From Planctomycetota bacterium (GTDB lineage Bacteria; Planctomycetota; SZUA-567), in the NCBI GenBank assembly GCA_031270145.1, contig JAISYD010000286.1:1-23196 (forward strand): a stretch of DNA of 23,196 bases, written 5' to 3'. The notes beneath the pieces were generated by a model. It was not told where the DNA came from. It ran no database searches and saw nothing but the letters and a program-made list of their open reading frames with translations. The position numbers and the translations under genes are program-made. This document shows, one piece after another, positions 15,877-23,082 of this stretch. Position 1 is the stretch's first letter. Every line of letters starts with the position of its first letter.

Positions 15877-18764
15877 TGAGAGTCCTTGGCTGTACCGGCA
15901 TTGTCCCCTTTTGGGGTTGGGTTGAGGAATTTCGCCATGTCGTCCAGCAACTTGCCGCGATCCGAATAGTTCGTCGGCGCCAGCGGCAGCGAGTCCCGGA
16001 ACCACTGGCCGTAACGCTTCACCGCGATGCGCCGATCCGCCACGATGGCCACCCCCCGATCCGTACGGGAACGGATCAGCCGCCCGAACCCCTGACGGAA
16101 GCGGATCACCGCCGACGGCAGGGAATACTCCATGAAGGCGTTGCCGCCATCGGCCTCCACCTTGCCGCAACGGGCTTCGATGATCGGATCGGTCCGCACC
16201 CCGAAGGGCAACCGGGTTATAACCAGGCAGGACAGGGCGTCGCCGGCCACGTCGACGCCTTCCCAAAACGAGTGCGTCCCCAGGAGAACCGAACGGTTGC
16301 CGCGCTTGAAGACGGCGGTGATGTTCTCGCGCGAACCCGAGCGCCCCTGTGCCAGCAGGTTGATGCCGCCGCCAAGGAATTCCTCCTCCAGGATGTCCGC
16401 CACCCGGGTCAGCATGTCGTAGCTGGTGAACAGGGCCATGCCCCGGCCCTCGGTGCGGCAAAACGCCTCGGAAAGGAATCGCGCCAGTTCCCGACCGTAG
16501 TCGCCGTCCCTTGCCCCCGGCTCCGGCAGGAACATCGGCGTCGCCGCCAGGCATTGCCGGGAATAATCATATGGGGTGCCGGCGTTGAAGCTGGCAAGCC
16601 GCTCCGGCTGGATAAGCGAAATGCCGAGGCGTCGGGCCAGGAAATCGAAGCTGTTCCTCACCGTCATGGTGGCGGAACAGAAAAATACGCCGCGTTTCCG
16701 CTGGTAAAGCTGGTCGAAAAGGAGCGGCCCCACCTCTATCGGGGCCGCCACCGCCCGGACCGCGCCGAGCTTTGGGCCGGACTTGAGGCCGAAACGCTCC
16801 AGCCAATAGACGTAGTCGCCGCTGGCCGCCTGCAAAATGAAGGTCGCGTCCTCGGTTATCTCCCGAATCCAGGCGGCCGACGCGTCCAGGTCGCGGCCAA
16901 ACTCCTGCTGGTAGGGAATCGTTCCCTCGTCCAATTCCCGCAACAGCCCGGATAGATCCTCCAAGCAGCGCAATACCCCGGCCAGGGCGGTGAAAAGGCC
17001 GCGCTCCGCCCTTTCCACCGGTTCCCAGATTACCTCGCGCTTGTCGTCGGCGCGGAAGCGGGCGGTATCGCCGGATTTTTTGGCCGTCAAGGCGGCGTCC
17101 AATGCCTGGAAAAAAGCCGGCAATTCCTCATGCGTCCGCCCGACCGCCTCGCGGATGCCATCGATGCGCCGAAGCGCGTCGGCCGAATAATCCGGCAAAT
17201 TGGCGGCGGCGAACATCTTCTCCATGCTGGCGGCCAAACCGGTGGAACCCTTGCGTCCGGGACGGTGCAACCGGTTGATCGCGGTGACGATCCGCGCCTG
17301 CGTCAGCTCCACCGCCAGGTGGTTGGTGGCCGCGTCCTCCAAATTGTGGGCTTCGTCAAAAATCAGGTGGCGGTAATCGGGAATGGCGGGACTTTTCGAG
17401 CCAAGGTCGGCGAAGACCAGCGAATGGTTGGCCACCACCAAATCCGCCTCCTGGGCCGCCGATCTGGCCTTCCAGAGGAAACATTGGCGGAAGCGCTTGC
17501 AGGAGCGGCCGAGGCAATCGTCGCCCACCGTGGTCAGCTTGCCCCAGAGCGGGGCGAAGTGCGGCCTTCCGGCCACGATGTTCTCCGAAATGTCCCCCGT
17601 CTCCGTCCATACCGACCAGGGGATCAGGTTGAGGAGGCGCATGCGATCCTCGCCGTCCAGCTCCGCGTCCATCTGATCCAGCGCGTAGAGCAGTTTCCTG
17701 AGGCACAGGTAATTGCCCCTTCCCTTGAGGAGGGCGGCCTTGAATTCGATGTCCAGCGCCTTCCGCAACAGAGGGATATCCTTGTTGAAAAGCTGGGCCT
17801 GGAGGTTTTTGGTGTTGGTGCTGACCACCACCGGGGTGTGGTTGAGGACGGCGAACTCAAGGGCCGGAGCCAAATAGGCCAGGCTTTTGCCAATGCCGGT
17901 GCCGGCTTCCACCATGAGATGGCCGCCGTCGTTCAAAGCTCCGGCGACCGAAACCGCCATCTCCATTTGCCCCGCCCGGCTTTCGTAGCCGGGAAACGCC
18001 CGGGCGAAGGCTCCGTCGGGAGCGAACCAGCCCATGACCTTATCCACATCGATCGGCTTGTATTCCTCCCCATCCTCCGGATCGGCCGGCGGGCGGGGCT
18101 GGAAATTTCGCCTCGGCTTGAAGAGCGCGGCAAAATCCGTTTCGCCCCCCAGCCCCTCGGACAGCCGCTCGGCCGCCAGGCGGGCGAAAAAATCGCGATA
18201 GGGATGCCGGGGATTCGCCGCCAGCAGGCGCCGCATCTCCCCCAGGGCGGCCAGGGGAATTTCGCGCGCCTTGTCGATGAGAATGAGCCAGAGCTGGGCC
18301 AACGCCTCGCAATCGGCCAGGGCCCGGTGCGAGGATTTGTCGCCGCGCAAATCGAACTCCTCCGAAAGCACGGCCAAGCCGTGGCTGGGCAGCTCGGGGA
18401 AGCAGATGCGGGACAACTCCACCGTGTCGAGGACGGTGTTGGCGAAACGATCCTTGGTGGCTACCCGGAGAAATTGCCGATCAAAGGCGGCATTGTGGGC
18501 GATGCAAAGGGCGTCGGCGGGGATGAAGGCGAGAAAATCCTCCAACACCTCGGTCTGGCCGCGGACGTCCCTTAGCATGGCGGGGGTGATGCCGGTGAGC
18601 TTGATGATGCCGGGGGCGAGCGGCCGCTCCGGATCCATCAACTCGGAAAAACTACGGGTAGGCATGCCGTCCTCAATAAGGAGCGCTCCCGCCTCAATGA
18701 TGCGATCCTTGTAGGGATCGCCTCCCGTCGTCTCCAAGTCGATTGCCGCCACCACCGGATACAT
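15873..18764 (-). CDS. dinG: DnaQ-type 3'-5' exonuclease fused to a DinG-family helicase
   Basis: Residues 1-165 form a DEDDh exonuclease (DLET with Asp9 and Glu11, Asp95 in HNAAFD, His146 and Asp151 in SHRALADCEAL). An XPD/DinG superfamily 2 helicase follows: P-loop EAGTGIGKS (286-294), DEAH box (470-473) and motif VI QGFGRLIRSRTDRG near the C-terminus. Four cysteines, Cys354, Cys417, Cys422 and Cys428, are spaced C-x62-C-x4-C-x5-C and fit the [4Fe-4S] site of XPD/DinG helicases. Likely role: unwinding and trimming DNA in repair or replication-conflict resolution. The ATG at 18764 has GGGAGG 4 nt upstream and matches the exonuclease N-terminus; upstream open frame is discarded. Product is 963 aa. 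Confidence 0.94.
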   Translation of the reverse strand: MYPVVAAIDLETTGGDPYKDRIIEAGALLIEDGMPTRSFSELMDPERPLAPGIIKLTGITPAMLRDVRGQTEVLEDFLAFIPADALCIAHNAAFDRQFLRVATKDRFANTVLDTVELSRICFPELPSHGLAVLSEEFDLRGDKSSHRALADCEALAQLWLILIDKAREIPLAALGEMRRLLAANPRHPYRDFFARLAAERLSEGLGGETDFAALFKPRRNFQPRPPADPEDGEEYKPIDVDKVMGWFAPDGAFARAFPGYESRAGQMEMAVSVAGALNDGGHLMVEAGTGIGKSLAYLAPALEFAVLNHTPVVVSTNTKNLQAQLFNKDIPLLRKALDIEFKAALLKGRGNYLCLRKLLYALDQMDAELDGEDRMRLLNLIPWSVWTETGDISENIVAGRPHFAPLWGKLTTVGDDCLGRSCKRFRQCFLWKARSAAQEADLVVANHSLVFADLGSKSPAIPDYRHLIFDEAHNLEDAATNHLAVELTQARIVTAINRLHRPGRKGSTGLAASMEKMFAAANLPDYSADALRRIDGIREAVGRTHEELPAFFQALDAALTAKKSGDTARFRADDKREVIWEPVERAERGLFTALAGVLRCLEDLSGLLRELDEGTIPYQQEFGRDLDASAAWIREITEDATFILQAASGDYVYWLERFGLKSGPKLGAVRAVAAPIEVGPLLFDQLYQRKRGVFFCSATMTVRNSFDFLARRLGISLIQPERLASFNAGTPYDYSRQCLAATPMFLPEPGARDGDYGRELARFLSEAFCRTEGRGMALFTSYDMLTRVADILEEEFLGGGINLLAQGRSGSRENITAVFKRGNRSVLLGTHSFWEGVDVAGDALSCLVITRLPFGVRTDPIIEARCGKVEADGGNAFMEYSLPSAVIRFRQGFGRLIRSRTDRGVAIVADRRIAVKRYGQWFRDSLPLAPTNYSDRGKLLDDMAKFLNPTPKGDNAGTAKDSQ

Positions 18765-18789
18765 GCATCCTCCCTCTTGCCGCCAGGCG

Positions 18790-19677
18790 CTAGCGCCAAA
18801 GCGGCTGGCGCTGCCATTCCCCCCGGCCGGCGGCGTCCTCCGGAATAACCGGGGTTTCGGCCATGATGTCGCCGGCGTCAGTCTCCACTTCCACCTCGGG
18901 GATGTCAGACGCGATTCCGAAGCGTTCCAGGAACTCGACCGTGGCCTTCCGATAATCGTCGGCCCCCGGCGACTTGGGATCATACTCGCAGATGGGCAGC
19001 CGATGGCTTGGCGCTTCGGCCAGCCGGATATTCTGGCGGATCACGGCGGCGAACACCTTGCCGGGAAAATGTTTGTCAATATCGGCCTTCACCCCTCGGG
19101 CCAAAGTGGTGCGTCCGTCAAAGCGGCAGAAGATCACTCCGCCGATCTCAAGGCCGGGATTGATCCGCCTTTTGACCATATCAACCGTATCCAAAAGCTG
19201 GCTGACGCCCAATAACGCCAAGTATTCCGCCTCCATCGGCACCAACACCAGATCCGCCGCCGCCAGGCCGGAAACCGTCAATACCCCCAGACTGGGCGGA
19301 CAATCCATGAGGATGAAGTCGTATTGTTCCCTGACCCCGGAAAGGGCGTTCCGGAGGCGGACGTTCCATTCCGGCAACCGGGGCAACTCCACATCCGCCC
19401 CGGCCAGTTCCTGGTTGGCTGGCAACACTTCCAAGCCATGCATCCGGCGGATGATCCGGCGGGGATCGGCGCCTCGGATCCAAACGTCGTAAATCGAATC
19501 GCCAAGCTCCCTGGTGCTAAGCCCGACATGTTCGGACAAGCTGCCCTGGGGATCGATGTCGACCAGGAGCACCCGCTTCCGGTGCTCCTTGGCGAGGAAG
19601 GCGCCGATGTTCACCGTGGCGGTGGTTTTGCCCACCCCGCCCTTCTGGTTCATGAACGCCACAATTTTCGCCGCCAT
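18790..19677 (-). CDS. ParA/Soj-family ATPase without an adjacent parB
   Basis: The 295-aa protein carries the deviant Walker A motif KGGVGKT (12-18), with the signature lysine at the start, DIDPQGSLSEHVG (Walker A'), and the Walker B region FILMDCPPSLGVLT. This is the ParA/MinD family that positions DNA or protein cargo by ATP-driven cycling on the nucleoid or membrane; no C-terminal amphipathic MinD helix is obvious. The tail beyond ~265 (VEVETDAGDIMAETPVIPED) is acidic and probably flexible. GGAG lies 6 nt before the ATG at 19677. parB, parS-like repeats and scpAB were not seen nearby, so the cargo is unknown; the chromosomal Soj role is possible but unproven. The dinG gene begins 25 bases after its stop. 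Confidence 0.9.
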   Translation of the reverse strand: MAAKIVAFMNQKGGVGKTTATVNIGAFLAKEHRKRVLLVDIDPQGSLSEHVGLSTRELGDSIYDVWIRGADPRRIIRRMHGLEVLPANQELAGADVELPRLPEWNVRLRNALSGVREQYDFILMDCPPSLGVLTVSGLAAADLVLVPMEAEYLALLGVSQLLDTVDMVKRRINPGLEIGGVIFCRFDGRTTLARGVKADIDKHFPGKVFAAVIRQNIRLAEAPSHRLPICEYDPKSPGADDYRKATVEFLERFGIASDIPEVEVETDAGDIMAETPVIPEDAAGRGEWQRQPLWR

Positions 19678-19697
19678 CGCCGACTCCGTCCAAACAT

Positions 19698-19730
19698 AAA
19701 AAACGTGACCCCGATGTCATGGTCACGTTT
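19698..19730 (-). terminator. Rho-independent terminator after aroB
   Basis: On the minus strand AAACGTGACC (19730-19721) pairs perfectly with GGTCACGTTT (19710-19701) around a 10-base loop, and six U residues follow (19703-19698). It sits 13 bases after the aroB stop and ends 20 bases before the parA start codon, so it should separate aroKB from parA-dinG-typA unless it is read through. The inverted repeat could instead be a protein-binding site. Confidence 0.85.
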
Positions 19731-19743
19731 CGCCCGGCGCCGC

Positions 19744-20937
19744 TTAGGGACCCGTCTCCTTATTATTATACCTCCGCCCCGTCGGCGGCGCAACCGCCAT
19801 TTCCCCGCTTTCCGCCAGCGCCTCCAGCATGAAGGCCGCCGCCGCCGCCGCCGGAACGCCGGGCCGCGCCCGGCAATCGCCGATGTCCGCCGGCAGAATC
19901 AGGGTTAAACCGGCCGAGGCCGCCTTCTTGTCCTTGAGCATGGCGGCGAGGATGGCGTCGGCGGTCAATCGCTTCCGCCAATCGCCCCTTCCCTCCAAGG
20001 GTTGCGGCAAATCGTCAAGGCAAACGGGGATGCCGAGGCGGCGGAGGGCAAGGACGATGCGTTGCACCCCATTCCGTCCGATCATCCCTCTGTCGGCCGC
20101 GAACTTCGCCGCCAGCGCCATCCCCACCCCAACCGCTTCGCCGTGGATGAGCGAACCGTCGTAGCCGGCCAAGGTTTCCAGTACATGGCCGAAGGTATGG
20201 CCGTAATTCAGCAGGGCTCGGCGCCCGGACTCTCGTTCGTCGCCTCCGACGATATCGGCCTTCATCCGACAGGAATGGGCCACAGCCTCGGCCAGGAAGG
20301 CGGGATCGCGCTTGGCGAAAAACCCGGCCGAAGCGGCCAGGCGGTCGAAAAAGTCCTGATCGGCGATAATGCCGTGTTTCACCAGCTCGGCCATCCCGGC
20401 CCGGAATTCCCGCTCCGGCAGCGTGGCCAGGAAACCGGGATCGATGATCACCACCTCGGGTTGCTGAAAGGCGCCCAGGAGGTTTTTGCCGCCGGCCAGA
20501 TTGATCCCCGTCTTGCCGCCGACCGAGCTGTCGACCTGGGCCAGCAGGGTGGTTGGCACCTGCGCCAGGCGCACTCCTCGCAGGATGGTGGCGGCGGCGA
20601 ACCCCGCCAAATCCCCCACTACCCCGCCGCCTATCGCCGCCACCACGCTCCGGCGATCCACGCCGTCGGCAATCAAACTCTCGCAAAGGGCGGCGTAATC
20701 GGCGATCTTTTTGTGATCCTCGCCCCCCGGGAGGACCGTGATCCGCCAACCCCGGCGCCCGGCGAGCCTGGCCGGAATATCATGCGCCGCCGCCGCCCGC
20801 GCGTCGATGACGGCGAAATATTTGTCCGACTTGGCCCGCGCCTCGATTTCCTCCAGCCAGCGCCCGGGCAGCAAATCTCCGACCAGGATGTCGTAATGAT
20901 GATCCCCGCGCCTGATGTCCACCGGCAGTATGTTCAT
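19744..20937 (-). CDS. aroB: 3-Dehydroquinate synthase AroB
   Basis: AroB converts DAHP to 3-dehydroquinate, the second shikimate-pathway step, with NAD and a divalent metal. The 397-aa protein shows GGEDHKK (71-77), the NAD-loop GGGVVGDLAGFAAATILRG (103-121), VDSSVGGKTGIN (135-146) and the metal ligands Glu184 (AELVKHG), His247 (NYGHTFGH) and His265 (IHGEAVG). It runs ~30 residues past the usual end, with an Ala-rich helix and a polar tail. The ATG at 20937 overlaps the aroK stop (ATGA) and has AAGGGG upstream. Its last codons overlap a promoter-like TATAAT. Confidence 0.97.
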   Translation of the reverse strand: MNILPVDIRRGDHHYDILVGDLLPGRWLEEIEARAKSDKYFAVIDARAAAAHDIPARLAGRRGWRITVLPGGEDHKKIADYAALCESLIADGVDRRSVVAAIGGGVVGDLAGFAAATILRGVRLAQVPTTLLAQVDSSVGGKTGINLAGGKNLLGAFQQPEVVIIDPGFLATLPEREFRAGMAELVKHGIIADQDFFDRLAASAGFFAKRDPAFLAEAVAHSCRMKADIVGGDERESGRRALLNYGHTFGHVLETLAGYDGSLIHGEAVGVGMALAAKFAADRGMIGRNGVQRIVLALRRLGIPVCLDDLPQPLEGRGDWRKRLTADAILAAMLKDKKAASAGLTLILPADIGDCRARPGVPAAAAAAFMLEALAESGEMAVAPPTGRRYNNKETGP

Positions 20938-21488
20938 GTTTCCCCTTGCCGCGCCTGATATTCCGCCAGCCCGGCGGCGATTTTGCCCGCCGCCTCCCGC
21001 GCCGCCAGCCCTCCAACCTCCACAACCACATCGGCCCCGAGATAAACCACATCCCGCTCGGCCGCCAATTCCCGCGCCCGTTCCCGCCAGTCCGGGGCGG
21101 AGGCGAGCATGGGACGGGCGGAGATGTCGGTTTTTTCCAGCCGGGCCACGATCTCGTCGGCGGAAAGTCGGAGATAGACGGTCACGGCCCCGCTCCGGAG
21201 CCGCCGTCGAATGGCTTCCTGTTGATAGGCGCCGCCGCCAAGGGCGACAACCAGGCCCTCGGGACGGGCGAGGATTTCATCTAGGGTCTCCCGCTCCAAG
21301 CTGCGGAAGCCGGCCTCGCCCAAGCGGGCGAAACAGTCCGGGATCGACATGCCTGCCCGCCCCTCAAGAACGGCGTCGGCGTCAAGGAACGGACGACCCG
21401 CCAGCCTGGCCAATTCGGCGCCGGCGGTGCTTTTCCCCGAAGCCATCATGCCGATCAATATCGCCTTGCCGCTGTCCACAGTCGCCAT
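20934..21488 (-). CDS. aroK: Shikimate kinase AroK
   Basis: The 184-aa kinase phosphorylates shikimate at the 3-hydroxyl with ATP. The P-loop is GMMASGKST, the shikimate-binding residues are in FLDADAVLE and FRSLE, GGGA marks the second substrate loop and ARPML the lid. Length is normal. The ATG at 21488 is preceded by GGCGGA at short spacing. A GTG/TTG-type start up to 12 codons earlier is open but would add a sequence unlike the family. Together with aroB it forms a two-gene shikimate operon behind the promoter at 21635-21663, with a 5' leader of roughly 140 nt in which no clear regulatory structure was seen. Confidence 0.95.
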   Translation of the reverse strand: MATVDSGKAILIGMMASGKSTAGAELARLAGRPFLDADAVLEGRAGMSIPDCFARLGEAGFRSLERETLDEILARPEGLVVALGGGAYQQEAIRRRLRSGAVTVYLRLSADEIVARLEKTDISARPMLASAPDWRERARELAAERDVVYLGADVVVEVGGLAAREAAGKIAAGLAEYQARQGET

Positions 21489-21634
21489 TCCGCCGCCGTG
21501 TAAACCGAACACGCTTGAAACCATACTGTTGCCGCAACCGAGTTCATCCTATCGTCGGACAATTCGCTCCCGGGACCCGAGTTGAAACCCACGCCGACTT
21601 TGACTGGAAAGGCGCCGTAGTTTCCCCTCGGGCA

Positions 21635-21663
21635 ATTATACCACATGACGTGATCGGCGACAA
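21635..21663 (-). promoter_or_regulatory. Extended -10 sigma70 promoter for aroKB
   Basis: On the minus strand a perfect TATAAT (21635-21640) is preceded by TGG, giving an extended -10 element. TTGTCG lies 17 bases upstream (21658-21663; four of six -35 positions). It is about 140 nt ahead of the aroK start codon and lies in the 327-base gap between the nuclease gene and aroK. Confidence 0.75.
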
Positions 21664-21815
21664 TCACGCAAATCGCCTGGTTCAGCCGGCCGTACCCTTC
21701 CCCGCCTGAGATGCGCCCCGCGGCAAGACCATTTCCCGCCGATTTTAAGGAAAGCCTTCCGCTTTGGCGTCGGCCCGTCACCCCGCCGGATGGCGCATGC
21801 CAATGCGCCGTTGGT

Positions 21816-22469
21816 TCATGGTTTGCACACCCGGCAGGGGCGATACCCAGCCTGTAGCGCCGCATCCCGCGACGGGAAAACGGCATTGCAATCCGAGCAG
21901 TTAAAAAATCTGCACTCCTCGCGGTGGAAAATGCGATTGCTGGTATTGCCGTGGTAGCTGACGCTTCGCGGCGTCTCTTGCGGCGCGGCGGCGCGGCGTC
22001 CCCGCCGCCATTCCCAGGGCGGGACGGGTGACGGTTGTTCCCACAGGCCGCGCCTGGCTTTTCTGGCCGCCTCCTCCAAATTGCGCCACTCCTCGCACTC
22101 CGCCACGCGGCAGTATTGCGAATAAACCCACGCCATGCCCGACTCGACCAGGGCGCGATTGACAAGAACACCGTCGGCAACGACGAGGCCAACCGTACGG
22201 CCATACCTGTCTGTATCGATCGGCGTGATTGCGACGATCTTTTGATAGGCCAGGTTGCCGGCCATTTGCCTGGCCCGCGTGCCGTAATCCTGGCTGGACT
22301 CCGGGCAATCAATGCCATAGAGACGAACCTTGACCCGCTCCCGGTCGTCCTTGAGCACGGTTATGGTGTCGCCGTCGGATATGCCGACGCAGAAGCCGCT
22401 CCATTCCCCGGCGGCGGCCGCAACCGCGCCTAACAGCGTGAGAAGAAAGAGACAACCGAGCTTTTTCAT
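21816..22469 (-). CDS. Secreted SNase-family (thermonuclease) nuclease with a C-terminal Ada-like zinc motif
   Basis: The 217-aa product starts with a signal peptide (1-20, probable cleavage AAA|GEW). The staphylococcal-nuclease OB-fold follows, with catalytic positions preserved: Arg49, Asp54 and Glu57 in VRLYGIDCPE and Arg91 in DRYGR. After a basic Pro/Trp linker (~147-175) the last ~40 residues read FHREEC...C..C...GYRPCRVCKP, with Cys186, Cys191, Cys194, Cys212 and Cys215. This resembles the metal-binding domain of Ada, a pairing seen in some SNase-like proteins. It probably degrades nucleic acid outside the cytoplasm. GGAG lies 6 nt before the ATG at 22469; a TTG four codons earlier is less likely. 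It seems to be a single-gene unit. Confidence 0.92.
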   Translation of the reverse strand: MKKLGCLFLLTLLGAVAAAAGEWSGFCVGISDGDTITVLKDDRERVKVRLYGIDCPESSQDYGTRARQMAGNLAYQKIVAITPIDTDRYGRTVGLVVADGVLVNRALVESGMAWVYSQYCRVAECEEWRNLEEAARKARRGLWEQPSPVPPWEWRRGRRAAAPQETPRSVSYHGNTSNRIFHREECRFFNCSDCNAVFPSRDAALQAGYRPCRVCKP

Positions 22470-22503
22470 TCCGATCTCCAATCCGAAGCCGTTGCGATTA
22501 AGC

Positions 22504-22543
22504 CCGCATCCTCCCTAGCCTCGCGCCGCATCCTTCCCTAGCC
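22504..22543 (-). repeat. Tandem pair of ~17-base repeats in front of the nuclease gene
   Basis: On the plus strand CCGCATCCTCCCTAGCC (22504-22520) is repeated as CCGCATCCTTCCCTAGCC (22526-22543), differing by one extra T, with a period of 22 bases. The pair lies 35-75 nt ahead of the nuclease start codon. It could be a regulator-binding pair or a slippage product. Confidence 0.6.
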
Positions 22544-23022
22544 GCCGAACGATTCCCGCCTGGACAAGAGCAAAAACCGGCTGGCAACCGCCATGCCGCC
22601 GCTCCGTTTTTCTTACCCACAAGCACATGGCATTTCAAAAGTTAAAATATAATTTAAAACGCCAAAAAATTTCCTTGACATTTAAGATTCTATCATGTAG
22701 AAGGTTCCCTGTTCCGGCCGGGCCTTGGCCGGAGCCGTCGCCGGCCAAAAGAGCCTGGGCGGAGGAGGAGGTGGGCGTCCGGGTCGGCAGTTTCCCGGCC
22801 TGCGCCACCTCTTTCCTGGACCTGGACTGAAGCCGTCTTCTCCCTGCGCGGATCCCGGGGCGGGCGATGTCGCCGTCATTCCGGCCGTATTGACCGGTAG
22901 GGTTAAATGGCTCCGCGCCTTAACCGGATGCCGTTCTTCGTTGCGCGTACCCGCATGGGGAAGGCGCCATGGCATCGCTATCGTTGTTCGATCGAATGAC
23001 CCGGTGGTCCGCTCCATTTTCC
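22544..23022. other. Long non-coding interval upstream of argB with an AT-rich island and stable hairpins
   Basis: About 610 bases separate the divergent nuclease and argB start codons. The interval holds a sharply AT-rich stretch (about 22621-22700) that contrasts with the GC-rich surroundings and contains TTGACA at 22675. A 7-bp GC hairpin follows at 22713-22733. A larger two-part hairpin spans 22764-22815 (outer arms GAGGTGG/CCACCTC, inner arms CCGGG/CCCGG). A short Arg-rich open frame lies at 22907-22999. No tRNA, riboswitch or known small RNA was recognised. Open frames here lack convincing ribosome sites. Confidence 0.55.
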
Positions 23023-23050
23023 TTGACATGGCGTCCGCGGGGGTTATAAC
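23023..23050 (+). promoter_or_regulatory. Predicted sigma70 promoter for argB
   Basis: A perfect TTGACA (-35, 23023-23028) is followed after 16 bases by TATAAC (-10, 23045-23050). Transcription would begin about 26 nt before the argB start codon. The same 12-base string TTTCCTTGACAT occurs 348 bases upstream at 22670. Confidence 0.75.
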
Positions 23051-23082
23051 GTTTCGCGGGGTTTTAAAAAAGGGTGGAAAAA

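Noticed and set aside
15877..16554. In-frame upstream extension of typA
   Set aside because: It lies inside the helicase gene in another frame; the TypA family N-terminus begins at the ATG at 15876.
17130..18575. Plus-strand open frame of 481 codons
   Set aside because: It is antisense to the DnaQ-DinG gene, whose motifs are intact; it lacks domains and ribosome site.
18786..18797. Perfect 12-base palindrome GGCGCTAGCGCC at the parA stop codon
   Set aside because: It has no loop and no U tract, so it is not a terminator; a 12-base GC palindrome is plausible by chance here.
18765..18983. In-frame upstream extension of the exonuclease-helicase
   Set aside because: It overlaps the end of parA and is low-complexity; the exonuclease fold starts at the ATG at 18764 with a good ribosome site.
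21792..21809. Hairpin GGCGCA/TGCGCC after the nuclease stop
   Set aside because: Only 6 bp and no run of T on the minus strand, so not convincing as an intrinsic terminator.
21455..22318. Minus-strand open frame of 287 codons spanning the nuclease-aroK gap
   Set aside because: It overlaps the nuclease in another frame, has no family motif, and crosses the aroK promoter.
22621..22700. Minus-strand promoter for the nuclease in the AT-rich island
   Set aside because: TATATT is present but no -35 element at acceptable spacing could be found, so no promoter is called, although the region may still contain it.
22627..22830. Plus-strand open frame of 67 codons starting in the AT-rich island
   Set aside because: No ribosome site, composition changes abruptly along its length, and it runs through the hairpins; likely chance.
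22682..23029. Minus-strand open frame of 115 codons in the argB upstream region
   Set aside because: It is Pro/Arg-rich with no ribosome site, and its ATG coincides with the argB -35 element.
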